From Citrobacter sp. Awk 4 (GTDB taxonomy: Bacteria; Pseudomonadota; Gammaproteobacteria; Enterobacterales; Enterobacteriaceae), in NCBI RefSeq assembly GCF_028069725.1, contig NZ_JANEWG010000026.1:1-64000 (forward strand): a stretch of DNA of 64,000 nucleotides, in the 5' to 3' direction. Made by a program: the position numbers and the translations under genes. The notes under the pieces are model-generated. The model saw only the letters and a list, made by a program, of their open reading frames with translations, had not been told where the DNA came from and ran no database searches. Within the stretch, counting starts at the first letter, position 1, and the number at the start of each line of letters is the position of its first letter. Of the stretch, positions 1 to 11,562 are shown piece by piece.

Positions 1-179
1 GTAAGTGTTGCTGTATATGCCAATTACTCCATTTTAATTAACTGCATTCCCAGAGGTTCAGAGAAAAAATTCAACTCACATTATAACTTTTAAAATTTAT
101 TTTTATTTTATAAATCAATAAATTACATCGCAATCGTGCAAAAACCATGCGACTTGAAGGCCTATAAGCCAGGTGAGAT

Positions 180-221
180 ATGATCTATATCAAATTCTCA
201 TCTATAATGCTTTGTTAGTAT
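180..221 (+). promoter_or_regulatory. FNR-type site and -10 element upstream of focA
   Basis: An FNR-like dyad ATGAT-CTAT-ATCAA lies at 180-193 (consensus TTGAT-N4-ATCAA, one mismatch). A -10-like TAGTAT at 216-221 would start transcription near 228, putting the FNR centre (186.5) at about -41.5, the class II activation position used by the E. coli focA-pfl P6 promoter. A separate TATAAT at 203-208 could serve another start. The rest of bases 1-253 is AT-rich leader with no gene seen. The assignment is from motif and spacing only. Confidence 0.6.
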
Positions 222-253
222 CTCGTCGCCGACTTAATAAAGAGAGAGTTAGT

Positions 254-1111
254 GTGAAAGCTGACAACCCTTTTGATCTTTTACTCCCTGCAGCAATGGC
301 CAAAGTGGCCGAAGAAGCAGGTGTCTATAAAGCAACGAAACATCCGCTGAAGACTTTCTATCTGGCGATTACTGCCGGTGTATTCATCTCAATCGCCTTT
401 GTTTTCTATATTACCGCCACAACCGGTACCGGAACGATGCCGTTCGGTATGGCTAAACTGGTGGGGGGGATTTGCTTCTCTCTGGGGCTGATTCTTTGTG
501 TTATCTGCGGCGCAGACCTCTTTACATCAACCGTACTGATCGTCGTCGCCAAGGCCAGTGGCCGTATCACCTGGGGTCAACTGGCTAAAAATTGGCTTAA
601 CGTTTATGTTGGCAACCTGATCGGCGCATTGCTGTTTGTATTACTTATGTGGCTATCTGGCGAGTATATGACCGCCAATGGCGCATGGGGACTCAACGTT
701 CTGCAAACCGCCAACCACAAAATGCACCATACTTTTGTTGAAGCTGTCTGCCTCGGTATTCTTGCTAACCTGATGGTTTGCCTGGCCGTGTGGATGAGCT
801 ACTCGGGTCGCAGCCTGATGGACAAAGCGTTCATCATGGTATTACCGGTCGCGATGTTTGTGGCCAGCGGTTTTGAGCACAGTATCGCAAACATGTTTAT
901 GATCCCTCTGGGTATTGTAATCCGCGACTTCGCAACACCGGAATTTTGGGCCGCTGTCGGTTCCGCTCCGGAGAATTTTACTCACCTGACTGTGATGAAT
1001 TTCATCACCGATAACCTGATTCCGGTTACGATCGGTAACATTATCGGCGGCGGTTTGTTGGTCGGGTTGACATACTGGGTCATTTACCTGCGTGGCGACG
1101 ATCATCACTAG
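254..1111 (+). CDS. focA: Formate channel FocA
   Basis: Inner-membrane pentameric channel that moves formate made by pyruvate formate-lyase out of the cell, and back in when the medium acidifies. The 285-residue product matches the usual length of the formate/nitrite transporter family. Thr91 and His209, the gating and proton-relay residues known in E. coli FocA, are both present. The start chosen is GTG at 254, after a purine-rich stretch; an in-frame upstream ATG at 173 would add 27 residues and lacks family support. It is first in the focA-pflB operon, 58 bases ahead of pflB, and is preceded by an FNR-type site, fitting anaerobic expression. Confidence 0.97.
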   Translation: MKADNPFDLLLPAAMAKVAEEAGVYKATKHPLKTFYLAITAGVFISIAFVFYITATTGTGTMPFGMAKLVGGICFSLGLILCVICGADLFTSTVLIVVAKASGRITWGQLAKNWLNVYVGNLIGALLFVLLMWLSGEYMTANGAWGLNVLQTANHKMHHTFVEAVCLGILANLMVCLAVWMSYSGRSLMDKAFIMVLPVAMFVASGFEHSIANMFMIPLGIVIRDFATPEFWAAVGSAPENFTHLTVMNFITDNLIPVTIGNIIGGGLLVGLTYWVIYLRGDDHH

Positions 1112-1169
1112 TCTTTGATGTTTGTTATACGCAGTAAATAAAAAATCCACTTAAGAAGGTAGGTGTTAC

Positions 1170-3452
<2,283 letters not shown>

Positions 3453-3494
3453 TTGGTTTTGACTGAAATCACGCGTTAAATGACGTACAATAAA

Positions 3495-3519
3495 GGCTCC
3501 ACGTAAGTGGGGCCTTTTT
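3495..3519 (+). terminator. Rho-independent terminator after pflB
   Basis: Stem GGCTCCAC / GTGGGGCC (one G-T pair) with a GTAA loop, followed by five Ts, 42 bases after the pflB stop. It separates the abundant focA-pflB transcript from pflA. Confidence 0.85.
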
Positions 3520-3655
3520 AACTGGTATCTCCCCTACCCGCAGCCTGCTTTGTCAGCTATCTATACTTATGGATGACTGCCAAAACAGACTCGACACAGT
3601 GAACAACTGTGCACTCACACGGCCCCGGATGGGCCACATCTGGAGAAACACCGCA

Positions 3656-4396
3656 ATGTCAGTTATTGGTCGTATTCACTCCTTTGAATCCTGTGGCACC
3701 GTTGACGGCCCAGGTATCCGTTTTATTACCTTTTTCCAGGGCTGCCTGATGCGCTGCCTGTACTGCCATAACCGTGATACGTGGGACACGCACGGCGGTA
3801 AAGAAGTGACCGTTGGAGAGTTGATGAAAGAAGTCGTCACCTATCGTCACTTTATGAACGCCTCCGGCGGCGGCGTTACCGCATCCGGCGGTGAGGCGAT
3901 TCTGCAGGCGGAGTTCGTTCGCGACTGGTTCCGCGCCTGTAAAAAAGAGGGAATTCACACCTGCCTCGACACGAACGGTTTTGTCCGTCGTTACGATCCG
4001 GTGATCGATGAGCTACTGGAAGTGACTGACCTGGTCATGCTTGACCTGAAGCAAATGAATGACGAAATTCACCAGAATCTGGTGGGCGTCTCTAACCATC
4101 GCACGCTGGAATTCGCCCGCTACCTGTCAACGAAAAATATTAACGTGTGGATCCGCTACGTCGTTGTACCAGGTTGGTCAGACGATGATGACTCTGCACA
4201 TCGCCTGGGCGAGTTTACCCGTGATATGGGCAACGTCGAGAAAATTGAGCTGCTGCCGTATCACGAGTTAGGTAAACACAAATGGGTGGCGATGGGTGAA
4301 GAGTACAAACTTGATGGTGTCCATCCACCGAAGAAAGAGACCATGGATCGCGTAAAAGGTATTCTCGAGCAGTATGGTCATAAAGTGATGTACTAA
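3656..4396 (+). CDS. pflA: Pyruvate formate-lyase 1-activating enzyme PflA
   Basis: Radical SAM enzyme that installs the glycyl radical on PflB by abstracting hydrogen from its C-terminal glycine. The product from ATG 3656 is 246 residues, the family's usual length; an in-frame upstream start at 3569 would add an unlikely leader. The [4Fe-4S] motif C-x3-C-x2-C is Cys30, Cys34 and Cys37 (GCLMRCLYC), and the SAM-binding GGE motif is in TASGGEA. A ribosome site GGAGAAACACCGCA lies just upstream. It has its own terminator and probably its own promoter in the 200-base gap after pflB. Confidence 0.98.
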   Translation: MSVIGRIHSFESCGTVDGPGIRFITFFQGCLMRCLYCHNRDTWDTHGGKEVTVGELMKEVVTYRHFMNASGGGVTASGGEAILQAEFVRDWFRACKKEGIHTCLDTNGFVRRYDPVIDELLEVTDLVMLDLKQMNDEIHQNLVGVSNHRTLEFARYLSTKNINVWIRYVVVPGWSDDDDSAHRLGEFTRDMGNVEKIELLPYHELGKHKWVAMGEEYKLDGVHPPKKETMDRVKGILEQYGHKVMY

Positions 4397-4405
4397 TCGT
4401 TTAAA

Positions 4406-4437
4406 CAAAGCGGCTACCTGAGAGGGTAGCCGCTTTG
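4406..4437 (+). terminator. Terminator after pflA
   Basis: Perfect 13-bp stem (CAAAGCGGCTACC paired with GGTAGCCGCTTTG) around a six-base loop, ten bases after the pflA stop. The T run is short (CTTTG), so termination efficiency is uncertain. Confidence 0.75.
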
Positions 4438-4460
4438 CTATCTACTCAGGAAAGGAAGCG

Positions 4461-5255
4461 ATGCGTTTATTCATTTCAGGGATTTTACTGCTGTCAGCTC
4501 AGTGCGCCAATGCCGCCAACAGCTGTGACATCCACGCCATCGTCCAGCATGCCTGGCCGGAAGCGAAACCGGCAGCGGAAGGTACGATGATCACCCCTGG
4601 TAATCAGGTTATCGATATCACAGGCAACTCACCGCAAAGTGCGATTTGTCGCGTCTGGCCCGCCCATCCTGAGTTGACGCTTGCAGCGGTCCCCCTGATG
4701 TCCCAGGAGAAAATCGACTATGGCCACAATGGCGATCTGGAGTTGCTGGTGCTCAACTCCGTCACCCAGGAGGTTAATCAGCGATTACACCTGCCAGAAC
4801 GGATGAGTGATGATGCTATCCGCATTACGGGTATCGCACTTGATACCGCACGCTGGAAAGTAGCTCCCAGCCAAACCGCTTTTGGTCTGCACATTACCCG
4901 TAGCGGCAGCTCGCGCGTTAATCCGATTGGTGAAGATGCGCTGTCGTTGTACGTCATTGAAAATAATCAACTACGCCGGGTATTAGAGGGGATCGCGCTG
5001 ACGGCTAACAGCGGCGAATGGGACGGAAACTGTGCTGGAGAGTTTAACGATATCAAACGTATCCTTGCTATCGACGCCTCTTCCCATAAGGGTTACGCCG
5101 ATATTCGCGTCAACGAAAAAAGTGTGGCATCTACCGCCTTTATTGATTCAAGTGGCGAATGCACTGCAAAAGATACCCCCGCCAGGGCCAGCTGGGTTCT
5201 GCGTTATGACGGAACACAGTATGCGGTCCCGAAAGAACTGGCGCCGCTTGAATAA
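4461..5255 (+). CDS. Exported protein of unknown function
   Basis: I do not recognise this 264-residue product. Residues 1-18 look like a Sec signal peptide (hydrophobic FISGILLLSA, then CANA-A as a possible cleavage site), so a periplasmic location is likely. The mature part has four or more cysteines (NSCDIH, SAICRVW, DGNCAGEF, GECTAKD), which could form two disulfides, and no membrane segment. A ribosome site AGGAAAGGAAG precedes ATG. It sits alone between the pflA terminator and a convergent CigR-like gene, in a position where E. coli K-12 carries other genes (ycaK/N/M region), so it is probably lineage-specific. Similarity to exported DUF1176-like proteins is a weak possibility only. Confidence 0.8.
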   Translation: MRLFISGILLLSAQCANAANSCDIHAIVQHAWPEAKPAAEGTMITPGNQVIDITGNSPQSAICRVWPAHPELTLAAVPLMSQEKIDYGHNGDLELLVLNSVTQEVNQRLHLPERMSDDAIRITGIALDTARWKVAPSQTAFGLHITRSGSSRVNPIGEDALSLYVIENNQLRRVLEGIALTANSGEWDGNCAGEFNDIKRILAIDASSHKGYADIRVNEKSVASTAFIDSSGECTAKDTPARASWVLRYDGTQYAVPKELAPLE

Positions 5256-5312
5256 GCGCTTTAAAACAAAAAATACTCCGAACACTCTTAATCGAGAAAA
5301 TACGCTTCTGAT

Positions 5313-5338
5313 GCGCTATGCGGTACTCCGCATAGCGC
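5313..5338. repeat. Perfect 11-bp inverted repeat between convergent genes
   Basis: GCGCTATGCGG and CCGCATAGCGC flank a four-base TACT loop in the 160-base gap between the converging exported-protein gene and the CigR-like gene. There is no T run on either side. It may act as a bidirectional transcript-end hairpin. Confidence 0.6.
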
Positions 5339-5415
5339 TCATCCAGCGAATTTCGCGCCCGGGCACTTAATCGTCTTTTCCTTTTCAGGATACGTACAGC
5401 ATGCTGGCTTTGTGC

Positions 5416-5898
5416 TTATTTAAAGACACCGTTTATCACGGAAGTGACTATCGCGGTACTCAGTGCAATCAACACCAGATCCTCACCGACAATACGCCAC
5501 TCATAGCCAGGATAAGACGGTAATTGCCCCAACATCGATGAAGGCACCATTTTCTTTGCTATCCCCGGAGGCAGAGGTTTGCCGCGGGCATAGTTTTTCG
5601 CAATGCCAGGAGGCAGCGCTTTATATCCGGTTAAACCGTAGTTGAGCGCCAATGACCGTGCGCGATCGTAATTAATCCGGATAGAGACATCATCGTCGAC
5701 GCTCTTTTTATCCGCTTTTGACTTGCTCTCATTATTTTGTTTATTTCCATGGTTAGCGGAATTTCCATTACCATGATTACCGCTGTTGCCTTTACCACCG
5801 CCATTCCCGTTACCTGGATCGGCGATGACCGGAGCAGAAGAGAAGGTTAAAGACAACACCACCGCCAACGCGGTAGTGAGAAAACGACGTGTTGACAT
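5416..5898 (-). CDS. CigR/RcnB-like exported protein
   Basis: 160-residue protein with a Sec signal peptide (residues 1-26, ending APVIA-D), a low-complexity Gly/Asn stretch (about 29-55), and a charged Lys/Ser segment. Two copies of the LPPGIAK motif follow (GIAKNYARG and GIAKKM), and a hydrophobic C-terminal helix (about 139-158) may anchor it in a membrane. The LPPGIAK motif and layout are those of RcnB-family periplasmic proteins, and specifically of the Salmonella anti-virulence regulator CigR encoded in SPI-3. No SPI-3 genes surround it here, so function cannot be transferred. A ribosome site AAAGGCGGCAATC lies before ATG at 5898. Confidence 0.75.
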   Translation of the reverse strand: MSTRRFLTTALAVVLSLTFSSAPVIADPGNGNGGGKGNSGNHGNGNSANHGNKQNNESKSKADKKSVDDDVSIRINYDRARSLALNYGLTGYKALPPGIAKNYARGKPLPPGIAKKMVPSSMLGQLPSYPGYEWRIVGEDLVLIALSTAIVTSVINGVFK

Positions 5899-5990
5899 GA
5901 TTGCCGCCTTTTTAAAAGAGGTGCCTGATTGAATTATCGTTTTTATCAGGAAGTAAACAATACGTAAAACTCTTAGATATAGCGGTATTA

Positions 5991-6018
5991 AAAAAGCCTG
6001 TTACTAACAGGCTTTTTT
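5991..6018 (-). terminator. Terminator after ycaD
   Basis: AAGCCTGTTA pairs with TAACAGGCTT around a tiny loop, with an A run on the left and a T run on the right. It can work in both directions; it lies just past the leftward ycaD stop. Confidence 0.85.
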
Positions 6019-6021
6019 TCG

Positions 6022-7170
6022 TCAGGCATGCGCCACCGGGGTCGGATGCTCGCCAGCCTTACGCAATAACATAAGCAGATAAATAAACGATACGCTGGCA
6101 ATCATAATAAACAGCAGATTGTCTGAATAATGTTGCATCAGCATGGCCGTAAATGAAGGGCCCAGCAAGCTACCTACCGTATAACTCAGCAACAACGCCT
6201 GATTCATCGCAACAAGTTGATGCTGTCCGACCTTTTCACAGGCCCACGCCATCGCTACCGGGTAAAGCGTAAAACCGGCCGCACCTAAAATAAACAGCGC
6301 TGGCGCCATCGCTGCCTGCATCATCATGGCAAGACTGCCGAGGATCACTACAAAGACCTGGACACGTAAAACCAGTAGTCGGCCAAATTTATCCGCCAGA
6401 CGGCCAATCGGCCATTGCCCCAGAATACCGGCGCTCACTAATACCGCCATCCAGAAACCGATACTGGCGTTGCTGATCCCCTGGTGCTTGAGATAAAGCG
6501 GCATCAGACCGTACAGAGAACCCAGCACAATTCCGGAAATAATGCAGCCATTCACGCCCAGTCGCGCCTGGCGTAGCTTAAGCATAGAGACAATCGGCGT
6601 CGTGCTTTGGCCTTCAGACTGCTGATTCATAATACGGGTAAAGAGCAGCGGTAAAATCCCCGCCAGAATCATACCAGTTACCCAGGGCAGCACGTTCATC
6701 AGATCCGTCGGCACTTTACTGACCAGCACCTGGCCAAGAAATGTCCCCACGTAATAGACCATCATATAAGCCGCAAGCAACCGGCCCCGGTTTCGCGACG
6801 TGCCGCTACACATCAGCGCGCTTTCGACGACGACCCAAATCATGGCGCAACCGACGCCAGCGATAAAGCGCCAGGTCATCCAGCTCCAGAATCCAACCAT
6901 CACGCCCAGCCCTACGCAGCCGACGGCAAAAATCAGCGAGGCGATGTAATAGCTGCGATTAAACCCAAGATGTTTAATTAAATATCCGGTGAGTAATGTC
7001 CCGACCAGGTTCCCGGTAAAGTAGGACGAACTGACAATCCCGACCTGCCAGGTCGGCAGTTCTTCCTGGGCGAGCCAGAGCGGAACGAGCGTATTTAATA
7101 CCGCTATCGCCAGAGTCAACAAAAGCAGGCCACACAGCAATAGCATGACAGGCCGGGTATAGGTGGACAT
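6022..7170 (-). CDS. ycaD: MFS transporter YcaD
   Basis: Inner-membrane major facilitator superfamily carrier of 382 residues with about twelve hydrophobic segments; the substrate is unknown. The MFS signature between helices 2 and 3 is replaced by a weak form ([10 protein letters not shown]), while the second-half copy [10 protein letters not shown] is clear. Length and sequence fit the YcaD group of E. coli. It is monocistronic, with its own terminator on the left and a 309-base gap to dmsC on the right that should hold its promoter. Alternative starts further upstream are not supported. Confidence 0.93.
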   Translation of the reverse strand: MSTYTRPVMLLLCGLLLLTLAIAVLNTLVPLWLAQEELPTWQVGIVSSSYFTGNLVGTLLTGYLIKHLGFNRSYYIASLIFAVGCVGLGVMVGFWSWMTWRFIAGVGCAMIWVVVESALMCSGTSRNRGRLLAAYMMVYYVGTFLGQVLVSKVPTDLMNVLPWVTGMILAGILPLLFTRIMNQQSEGQSTTPIVSMLKLRQARLGVNGCIISGIVLGSLYGLMPLYLKHQGISNASIGFWMAVLVSAGILGQWPIGRLADKFGRLLVLRVQVFVVILGSLAMMMQAAMAPALFILGAAGFTLYPVAMAWACEKVGQHQLVAMNQALLLSYTVGSLLGPSFTAMLMQHYSDNLLFIMIASVSFIYLLMLLRKAGEHPTPVAHA

Positions 7171-7479
7171 GGATAAAAACCGTGAGGTAGTTCAAATTTC
7201 ATGCGCATCATGCCACCGGTAAAAACATTGTCAATCGGCGAAATCTGCGGCATGGCGGGGTTTCAGGGCTATCGATTTGAAATACTGATTCTTAACATGA
7301 ATGAATAGGAAGTGAAAAATATCATGTTATTGTTTTAATTGATCTAAAACAAAATTGTCGCGTTTCGTTCAGTCGAAAAATTTCATGGTTCAAAATGCCC
7401 TATTTTTCATTGAGTCCCGGCGGTTAAAAAAGAAAAACCGGGGCAAAAGCCCCGGTTCAGATGATTAACACTTTTACGC
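7171..7479. other. Intergenic region between ycaD and dmsC
   Basis: This 309-base AT-rich gap holds the likely ycaD promoter at its left end and the dmsC terminator at its right end. No open frame with a family resemblance was seen. In E. coli K-12 the ycaC hydrolase gene lies in this position; no trace of it is visible here. Confidence 0.6.
7424..7457 (-). terminator. Terminator after dmsABC
   Basis: Stem AACCGGGGC / GCCCCGGTT with an AAAA loop, and an A-rich run on its left that becomes the T run for leftward transcription, 22 bases beyond the dmsC stop. Confidence 0.9.
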
Positions 7480-8343
7480 TTAGCTCGCGACCGCCATACC
7501 GACCGTCATGTGCAAGCCATAGAACACGCCACGGCCAATCAACTCCCCAACTAACAGCAGGATAAACGCAACTGACAGCAACGGTACTGCGGGTTGATAC
7601 CCTTTTAATTGCGGCAGGATCCAGCAGCACAGCGCCACAGCCAGCAGTACAATACGCCAGGCCATTAATGAACCGTAATCCGGCACCAGCGCAGTTGCCT
7701 GCTGAATCGAGCTATGGATCGTTGCCAGTTCAGCGCCCTGCATCACGGACATCATGGCACTGACAACCAGCGCCAGTACAGAAATCACCGGTAACAGTCG
7801 CATTGCCCATCCGTCCACACCGGCCACGCGCAGCAGCAGATAGCCCAATAACGGACCGCCCATTAACAACGTCAGGAAGAAGCCTACCGGAGTCCACACA
7901 CTGTACCAGGTCGGTACGGTGTCAATGGTGTTATACACGCGCACCATCATCCAGACAAAGACAACACCCAGGACCATTGTCGTAACCAGCCACAGATTAC
8001 GCAGTGCCGGAGAGAGTTTCCTGAGCACAGCCAGCAACCAACCGATCCCGCCAATGGCAAAGAAGATCGAGCCGCTGGCGATTTCGTTACTGAGCGCTGA
8101 AGATCCCACACGATTAAGTGAGTTGAAGGCGCGCATCGGTGAGCCCAGATGGAGCATAGACGCAATAAAACCGATACCCATCAGCACCCACAGGCCAAAC
8201 ATACAGGTAATCACCCGCTGCTGTGATTCAGCACGCAGGTCCCCTTTCATCAGCGCTAATGCCATTACGATAAAACCGCCAGCCACACATTGTCCGAAGA
8301 CCGTGAAGATCATTAGCGGCCATTCATGCCATCCACTTCCCAT
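7480..8343 (-). CDS. dmsC: DMSO reductase membrane anchor DmsC
   Basis: Integral inner-membrane subunit (287 residues, about eight hydrophobic helices) that anchors DmsAB and oxidises menaquinol, passing electrons to the iron-sulfur subunit. The N-terminus (SGWHEWPLMIFTVFGQ) carries the conserved pattern of the DmsC/NrfD-like anchor family. It is the last gene of dmsABC, one base beyond the dmsB stop, so translation is probably coupled. A terminator follows. Confidence 0.98.
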   Translation of the reverse strand: MGSGWHEWPLMIFTVFGQCVAGGFIVMALALMKGDLRAESQQRVITCMFGLWVLMGIGFIASMLHLGSPMRAFNSLNRVGSSALSNEIASGSIFFAIGGIGWLLAVLRKLSPALRNLWLVTTMVLGVVFVWMMVRVYNTIDTVPTWYSVWTPVGFFLTLLMGGPLLGYLLLRVAGVDGWAMRLLPVISVLALVVSAMMSVMQGAELATIHSSIQQATALVPDYGSLMAWRIVLLAVALCCWILPQLKGYQPAVPLLSVAFILLLVGELIGRGVFYGLHMTVGMAVAS

Positions 8344-8344
8344 C

Positions 8345-8962
8345 TTACACCTCCTTCGGATTTGCCAGATAACCGGTGGTATCTCCGGTCGGACGACTAT
8401 TGGCGTTAGGTTTGATCACAATACTGGGCTTCGTAAAATGCGCGCCCGGTAAAGGAGCGACAGCGGCCAGATCGCCATGTTTTTTACGCAACTCTTCAAT
8501 CGGGCCGAAGTCCAGCGCGCGCAGCGGGCAGGACTCCACGCAGATCGGTTTTTTACCGTCGGCGACACGGTCATGGCAACCATCGCACTTGGTCATGTGA
8601 CCTTTGGCGGCGTTGTATTGCGGTGCGCCGTACGGGCAGGCCATATGGCAATAACGGCAACCGATGCAGACATCTTCGTCTACCACCACAAAACCGTCTT
8701 CACGTTTATGCATCGCCCCGCTTGGGCAGACCTTGGTACAGGCCGGATCTTCACAGTGGTTACATGCAATAGAGAGGTAATAGGCAAAGACATTCTGGTG
8801 CCATACACCGTTATCTTCCTGCCAGTCGCCGCCGGCATACTCGTAAATACGACGGAAACTGACATCCGGGGTTAAATCTTTGTAGTCTTTGCAAGCCAGT
8901 TCGCAGGTTTTGCAACCGGTGCAACGGCTGGAATCAATAAAAAATCCATACTGAGTTGTCAT
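8345..8962 (-). CDS. dmsB: DMSO reductase iron-sulfur subunit DmsB
   Basis: 205-residue electron-transfer subunit with four [4Fe-4S] clusters that wires DmsC to the molybdenum subunit DmsA. Four ferredoxin-type cysteine groups are visible: CTGCKTCELAC (residues 14-24), CNHCEDPACTKVC, CIGCRYCHMAC and CDGCHDR...CVESC. Length matches the family. It lies ten bases after the dmsA stop and one base before dmsC. A ribosome site AAGGAGT precedes ATG. Confidence 0.98.
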   Translation of the reverse strand: MTTQYGFFIDSSRCTGCKTCELACKDYKDLTPDVSFRRIYEYAGGDWQEDNGVWHQNVFAYYLSIACNHCEDPACTKVCPSGAMHKREDGFVVVDEDVCIGCRYCHMACPYGAPQYNAAKGHMTKCDGCHDRVADGKKPICVESCPLRALDFGPIEELRKKHGDLAAVAPLPGAHFTKPSIVIKPNANSRPTGDTTGYLANPKEV

Positions 8963-8972
8963 CGGTTACTCC

Positions 8973-11417
8973 TTAGACCTTTTCAACCTGAACGAGGTTG
9001 GTATGTGACGGATTCCCCTTCGCCAGAGGAGACGGGCGTTGGGTTGTCAGAACGTTAATACATCCGCCCTGATCCACACGTTTCGCATCCGGGTCATACC
9101 AGGCCCCTTCACCTAGGGCGACAACGCCAGGCATCATGCGGGGCGTGACCTTCGCCTCAATGTGCAGCTCGCCACGGCCGTTGAAGATACGAACCTTGTC
9201 TCCGTTATTGATGCCACGTTTTTGCGCATCCATCGGGTTAATCCACATCTCCTGACGGCAGGCGGCTTTCAGCACATCGACGTTTCCATAGGTGGAGTGA
9301 GTACGTGCCTTATAGTGAAAACCTGTCAACTGGAGCGGATAGTCTTTGGTCAACGGATCGTTGTAGCTTTCAAAACCTGGCGTGTAGATCGGCAGCGGAT
9401 CGATCACATCACCTTCAGGCAATTCCCAGGTCGCGGCAATCTCTGCCAGCGCCTGCGAGTAGATCTCGATTTTACCGGACGGTGTCGTCAGTGGATTAGC
9501 CTGCGGGTCTTCACGGAACGCTTTGTAAGCCACGTGATGTCCTTCAGGATCGCGTTGCTTGTACATGCCTTGTTGGCGGAACTCCTCAAACGATGGCAGT
9601 CCTGGGATAGACTTGCGAGACTGCTCGTACAGATGGCGCATCCACTCTTCCTGGCTACGACCCTCGGTAAATTGCTGTTCTACGCCCATGCGCTTCGCCA
9701 GTTCTGTGGTCATCTCATAGATGGTTTTGCATTCGAAACGAGGTTTGATAGCCTGGTCTGCAAAAATCACATACGACATATTCCCGCAGGATGCATCCAG
9801 CGCAAAGTCCATCTGTTCGGATGCCGTACAGTCAGGCAGCAAAATATCGGCATATTTCGCTGAAGAGGTCATATGGCAATCGATGACGACAATCATTTCG
9901 CACTTCTTGTCATCCTGGAGAATTTCATGCGTGCGGTTGATTTCTGAATGCTGGTTGATCAGGCAGTTACCTGCATAGTTCCAGATCATTTTGATCGGCA
10001 CATCGAGCTTCTCTTTGCCCTGCACGCCGTCACGCAGTGCGGTCATTTCCGGACCACGTTCAATCGCATCTGTCCACATAAACATCGAGATACTGGTCTG
10101 AACCGGGTTATCCAGCGTCGGCATACGCTCAAATGGCAGACCGTAGGAGCCTTCACGAGCCCCGGAGTTACCCCCGTTAACACCCACATTACCCGTAAGG
10201 ATCGCCAGCATCGCTATCGCACGTGACACCACTTCACCATTTGCATGGCGCTGCGGCCCCCAGCCCTGGCTGATAAATGCGCGTTTCGCGTTACCGATTT
10301 CACGGGCGAGTTTTATAATACGTTCGGCAGGAATACCTGTGATGGTTGAAGCCCACTGTGGTGTTTTCTCAATACCGTCATTACCCTGACCCAGGATATA
10401 CGCCTTATAGTGCCCATTGGCTGGTGCACCCGATGGCATCGTTTTCTCGTCAAAGCCTACGCAATACTTGTCGAGGAACGGTTGATCGACCAGGTTTTCT
10501 TTAATCATTACCCAGGCAAGGGCGGAGATCAGAGCCGCATCAGTGCCCGGACGAATCGGGACCCACTCATCTTCACGCCCTGCACCGGTATCGGTGTAAC
10601 GAGGATCGATGATGATCATGCGAGCATTGGATTTTTGACGAGCCTGTTCGAGGTAGTACGTCACCCCGCCACCGCTCATGCGTGTTTCGCCCGGGTTATT
10701 GCCGAACAGGACAACCAGGTCGCTGTTCTCAATATCTGACGGACTGTTACCATCTGCCCAGCCGCCGTAGGTATAGTTCAGCCCCATCGCTATCTGAGCG
10801 GTCGAGTAGTCGCCATAGTGATTCAGATAACCACCGCAGCAGTTCATCAGACGAGCAATCAGGGTTTTTCCTGGTGGCCAGGAACGCGTCATCGTACCGC
10901 CGAGCGTACCAGTACCATAGTTCAGATAGATGGATTCGTTGCCGTAATCTTTGATCAGGCGCTGCATGTTGTTGGCGATAGTGTCATACGCCTCTTCCCA
11001 ACTAATGCGCTCGAACTTACCTTCACCACGTTTGCCTACACGCTTCATGGGATACTTCAGGCGGTCCGGGTTATAGACGCGGCGGCGCATGGAACGACCG
11101 CGCAGGCAGGCGCGTACCTGATGTAATCCTTCGTAATCATCACCACCGGTATTATCGGTTTCAACGTATTTGATTTCCCCATCCACGACATGCATACGCA
11201 GTGGACAGCGGCTACCACAGTTTACCGTACAGGCGCTCCAGACAATTTTTTCGTTGGACTGAGCCGGACTGATAGCTTCAGCGGCATTCGCGATTCGGGT
11301 AAATGGCAGGGTGAACGCGCTACTGGCAAGTGCCAGTCCGCCAATCGCCGTCGTTTTTACCAAACCACGACGACTCACCTCAGTTGCCAGTACGACATCG
11401 GGGATCTTAGTTTTCAT
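8973..11417 (-). CDS. dmsA: DMSO reductase catalytic subunit DmsA
   Basis: Molybdopterin (bis-MGD) subunit that reduces DMSO and amine N-oxides as terminal acceptors in anaerobic respiration. The 814-residue precursor has a twin-arginine signal (Arg16-Arg17 in SRRGLVKTT, then a hydrophobic stretch), with cleavage near residue 45. The cluster motif C-x3-C-x3-C (CTVNCGSRC) and a later Cys (ACLRGR) follow, then the molybdopterin oxidoreductase and dinucleotide-binding domains. It is first in dmsABC; a NarL-type palindrome lies about 150 bases upstream, and E. coli dmsA is FNR-activated and NarL-repressed. Confidence 0.98.
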   Translation of the reverse strand: MKTKIPDVVLATEVSRRGLVKTTAIGGLALASSAFTLPFTRIANAAEAISPAQSNEKIVWSACTVNCGSRCPLRMHVVDGEIKYVETDNTGGDDYEGLHQVRACLRGRSMRRRVYNPDRLKYPMKRVGKRGEGKFERISWEEAYDTIANNMQRLIKDYGNESIYLNYGTGTLGGTMTRSWPPGKTLIARLMNCCGGYLNHYGDYSTAQIAMGLNYTYGGWADGNSPSDIENSDLVVLFGNNPGETRMSGGGVTYYLEQARQKSNARMIIIDPRYTDTGAGREDEWVPIRPGTDAALISALAWVMIKENLVDQPFLDKYCVGFDEKTMPSGAPANGHYKAYILGQGNDGIEKTPQWASTITGIPAERIIKLAREIGNAKRAFISQGWGPQRHANGEVVSRAIAMLAILTGNVGVNGGNSGAREGSYGLPFERMPTLDNPVQTSISMFMWTDAIERGPEMTALRDGVQGKEKLDVPIKMIWNYAGNCLINQHSEINRTHEILQDDKKCEMIVVIDCHMTSSAKYADILLPDCTASEQMDFALDASCGNMSYVIFADQAIKPRFECKTIYEMTTELAKRMGVEQQFTEGRSQEEWMRHLYEQSRKSIPGLPSFEEFRQQGMYKQRDPEGHHVAYKAFREDPQANPLTTPSGKIEIYSQALAEIAATWELPEGDVIDPLPIYTPGFESYNDPLTKDYPLQLTGFHYKARTHSTYGNVDVLKAACRQEMWINPMDAQKRGINNGDKVRIFNGRGELHIEAKVTPRMMPGVVALGEGAWYDPDAKRVDQGGCINVLTTQRPSPLAKGNPSHTNLVQVEKV

Positions 11418-11562
11418 AATGGCTCACTCTGCTGCTCACATAACAAAAGTAAAACTTCGTTGTGTAGTTATTTACATAGCGATATTATCGATATATAGAT
11501 TTGTATATAATGAGTGTGATGCCACTCAGCGCAATCTGCTGAGTTTCATACGAAGCCAGTAT

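Noticed and set aside
9162-9863. Several open frames antisense to dmsA, up to 233 codons
   Set aside because: They lie wholly inside dmsA, show no recognisable domains, and look like codon-bias shadows.
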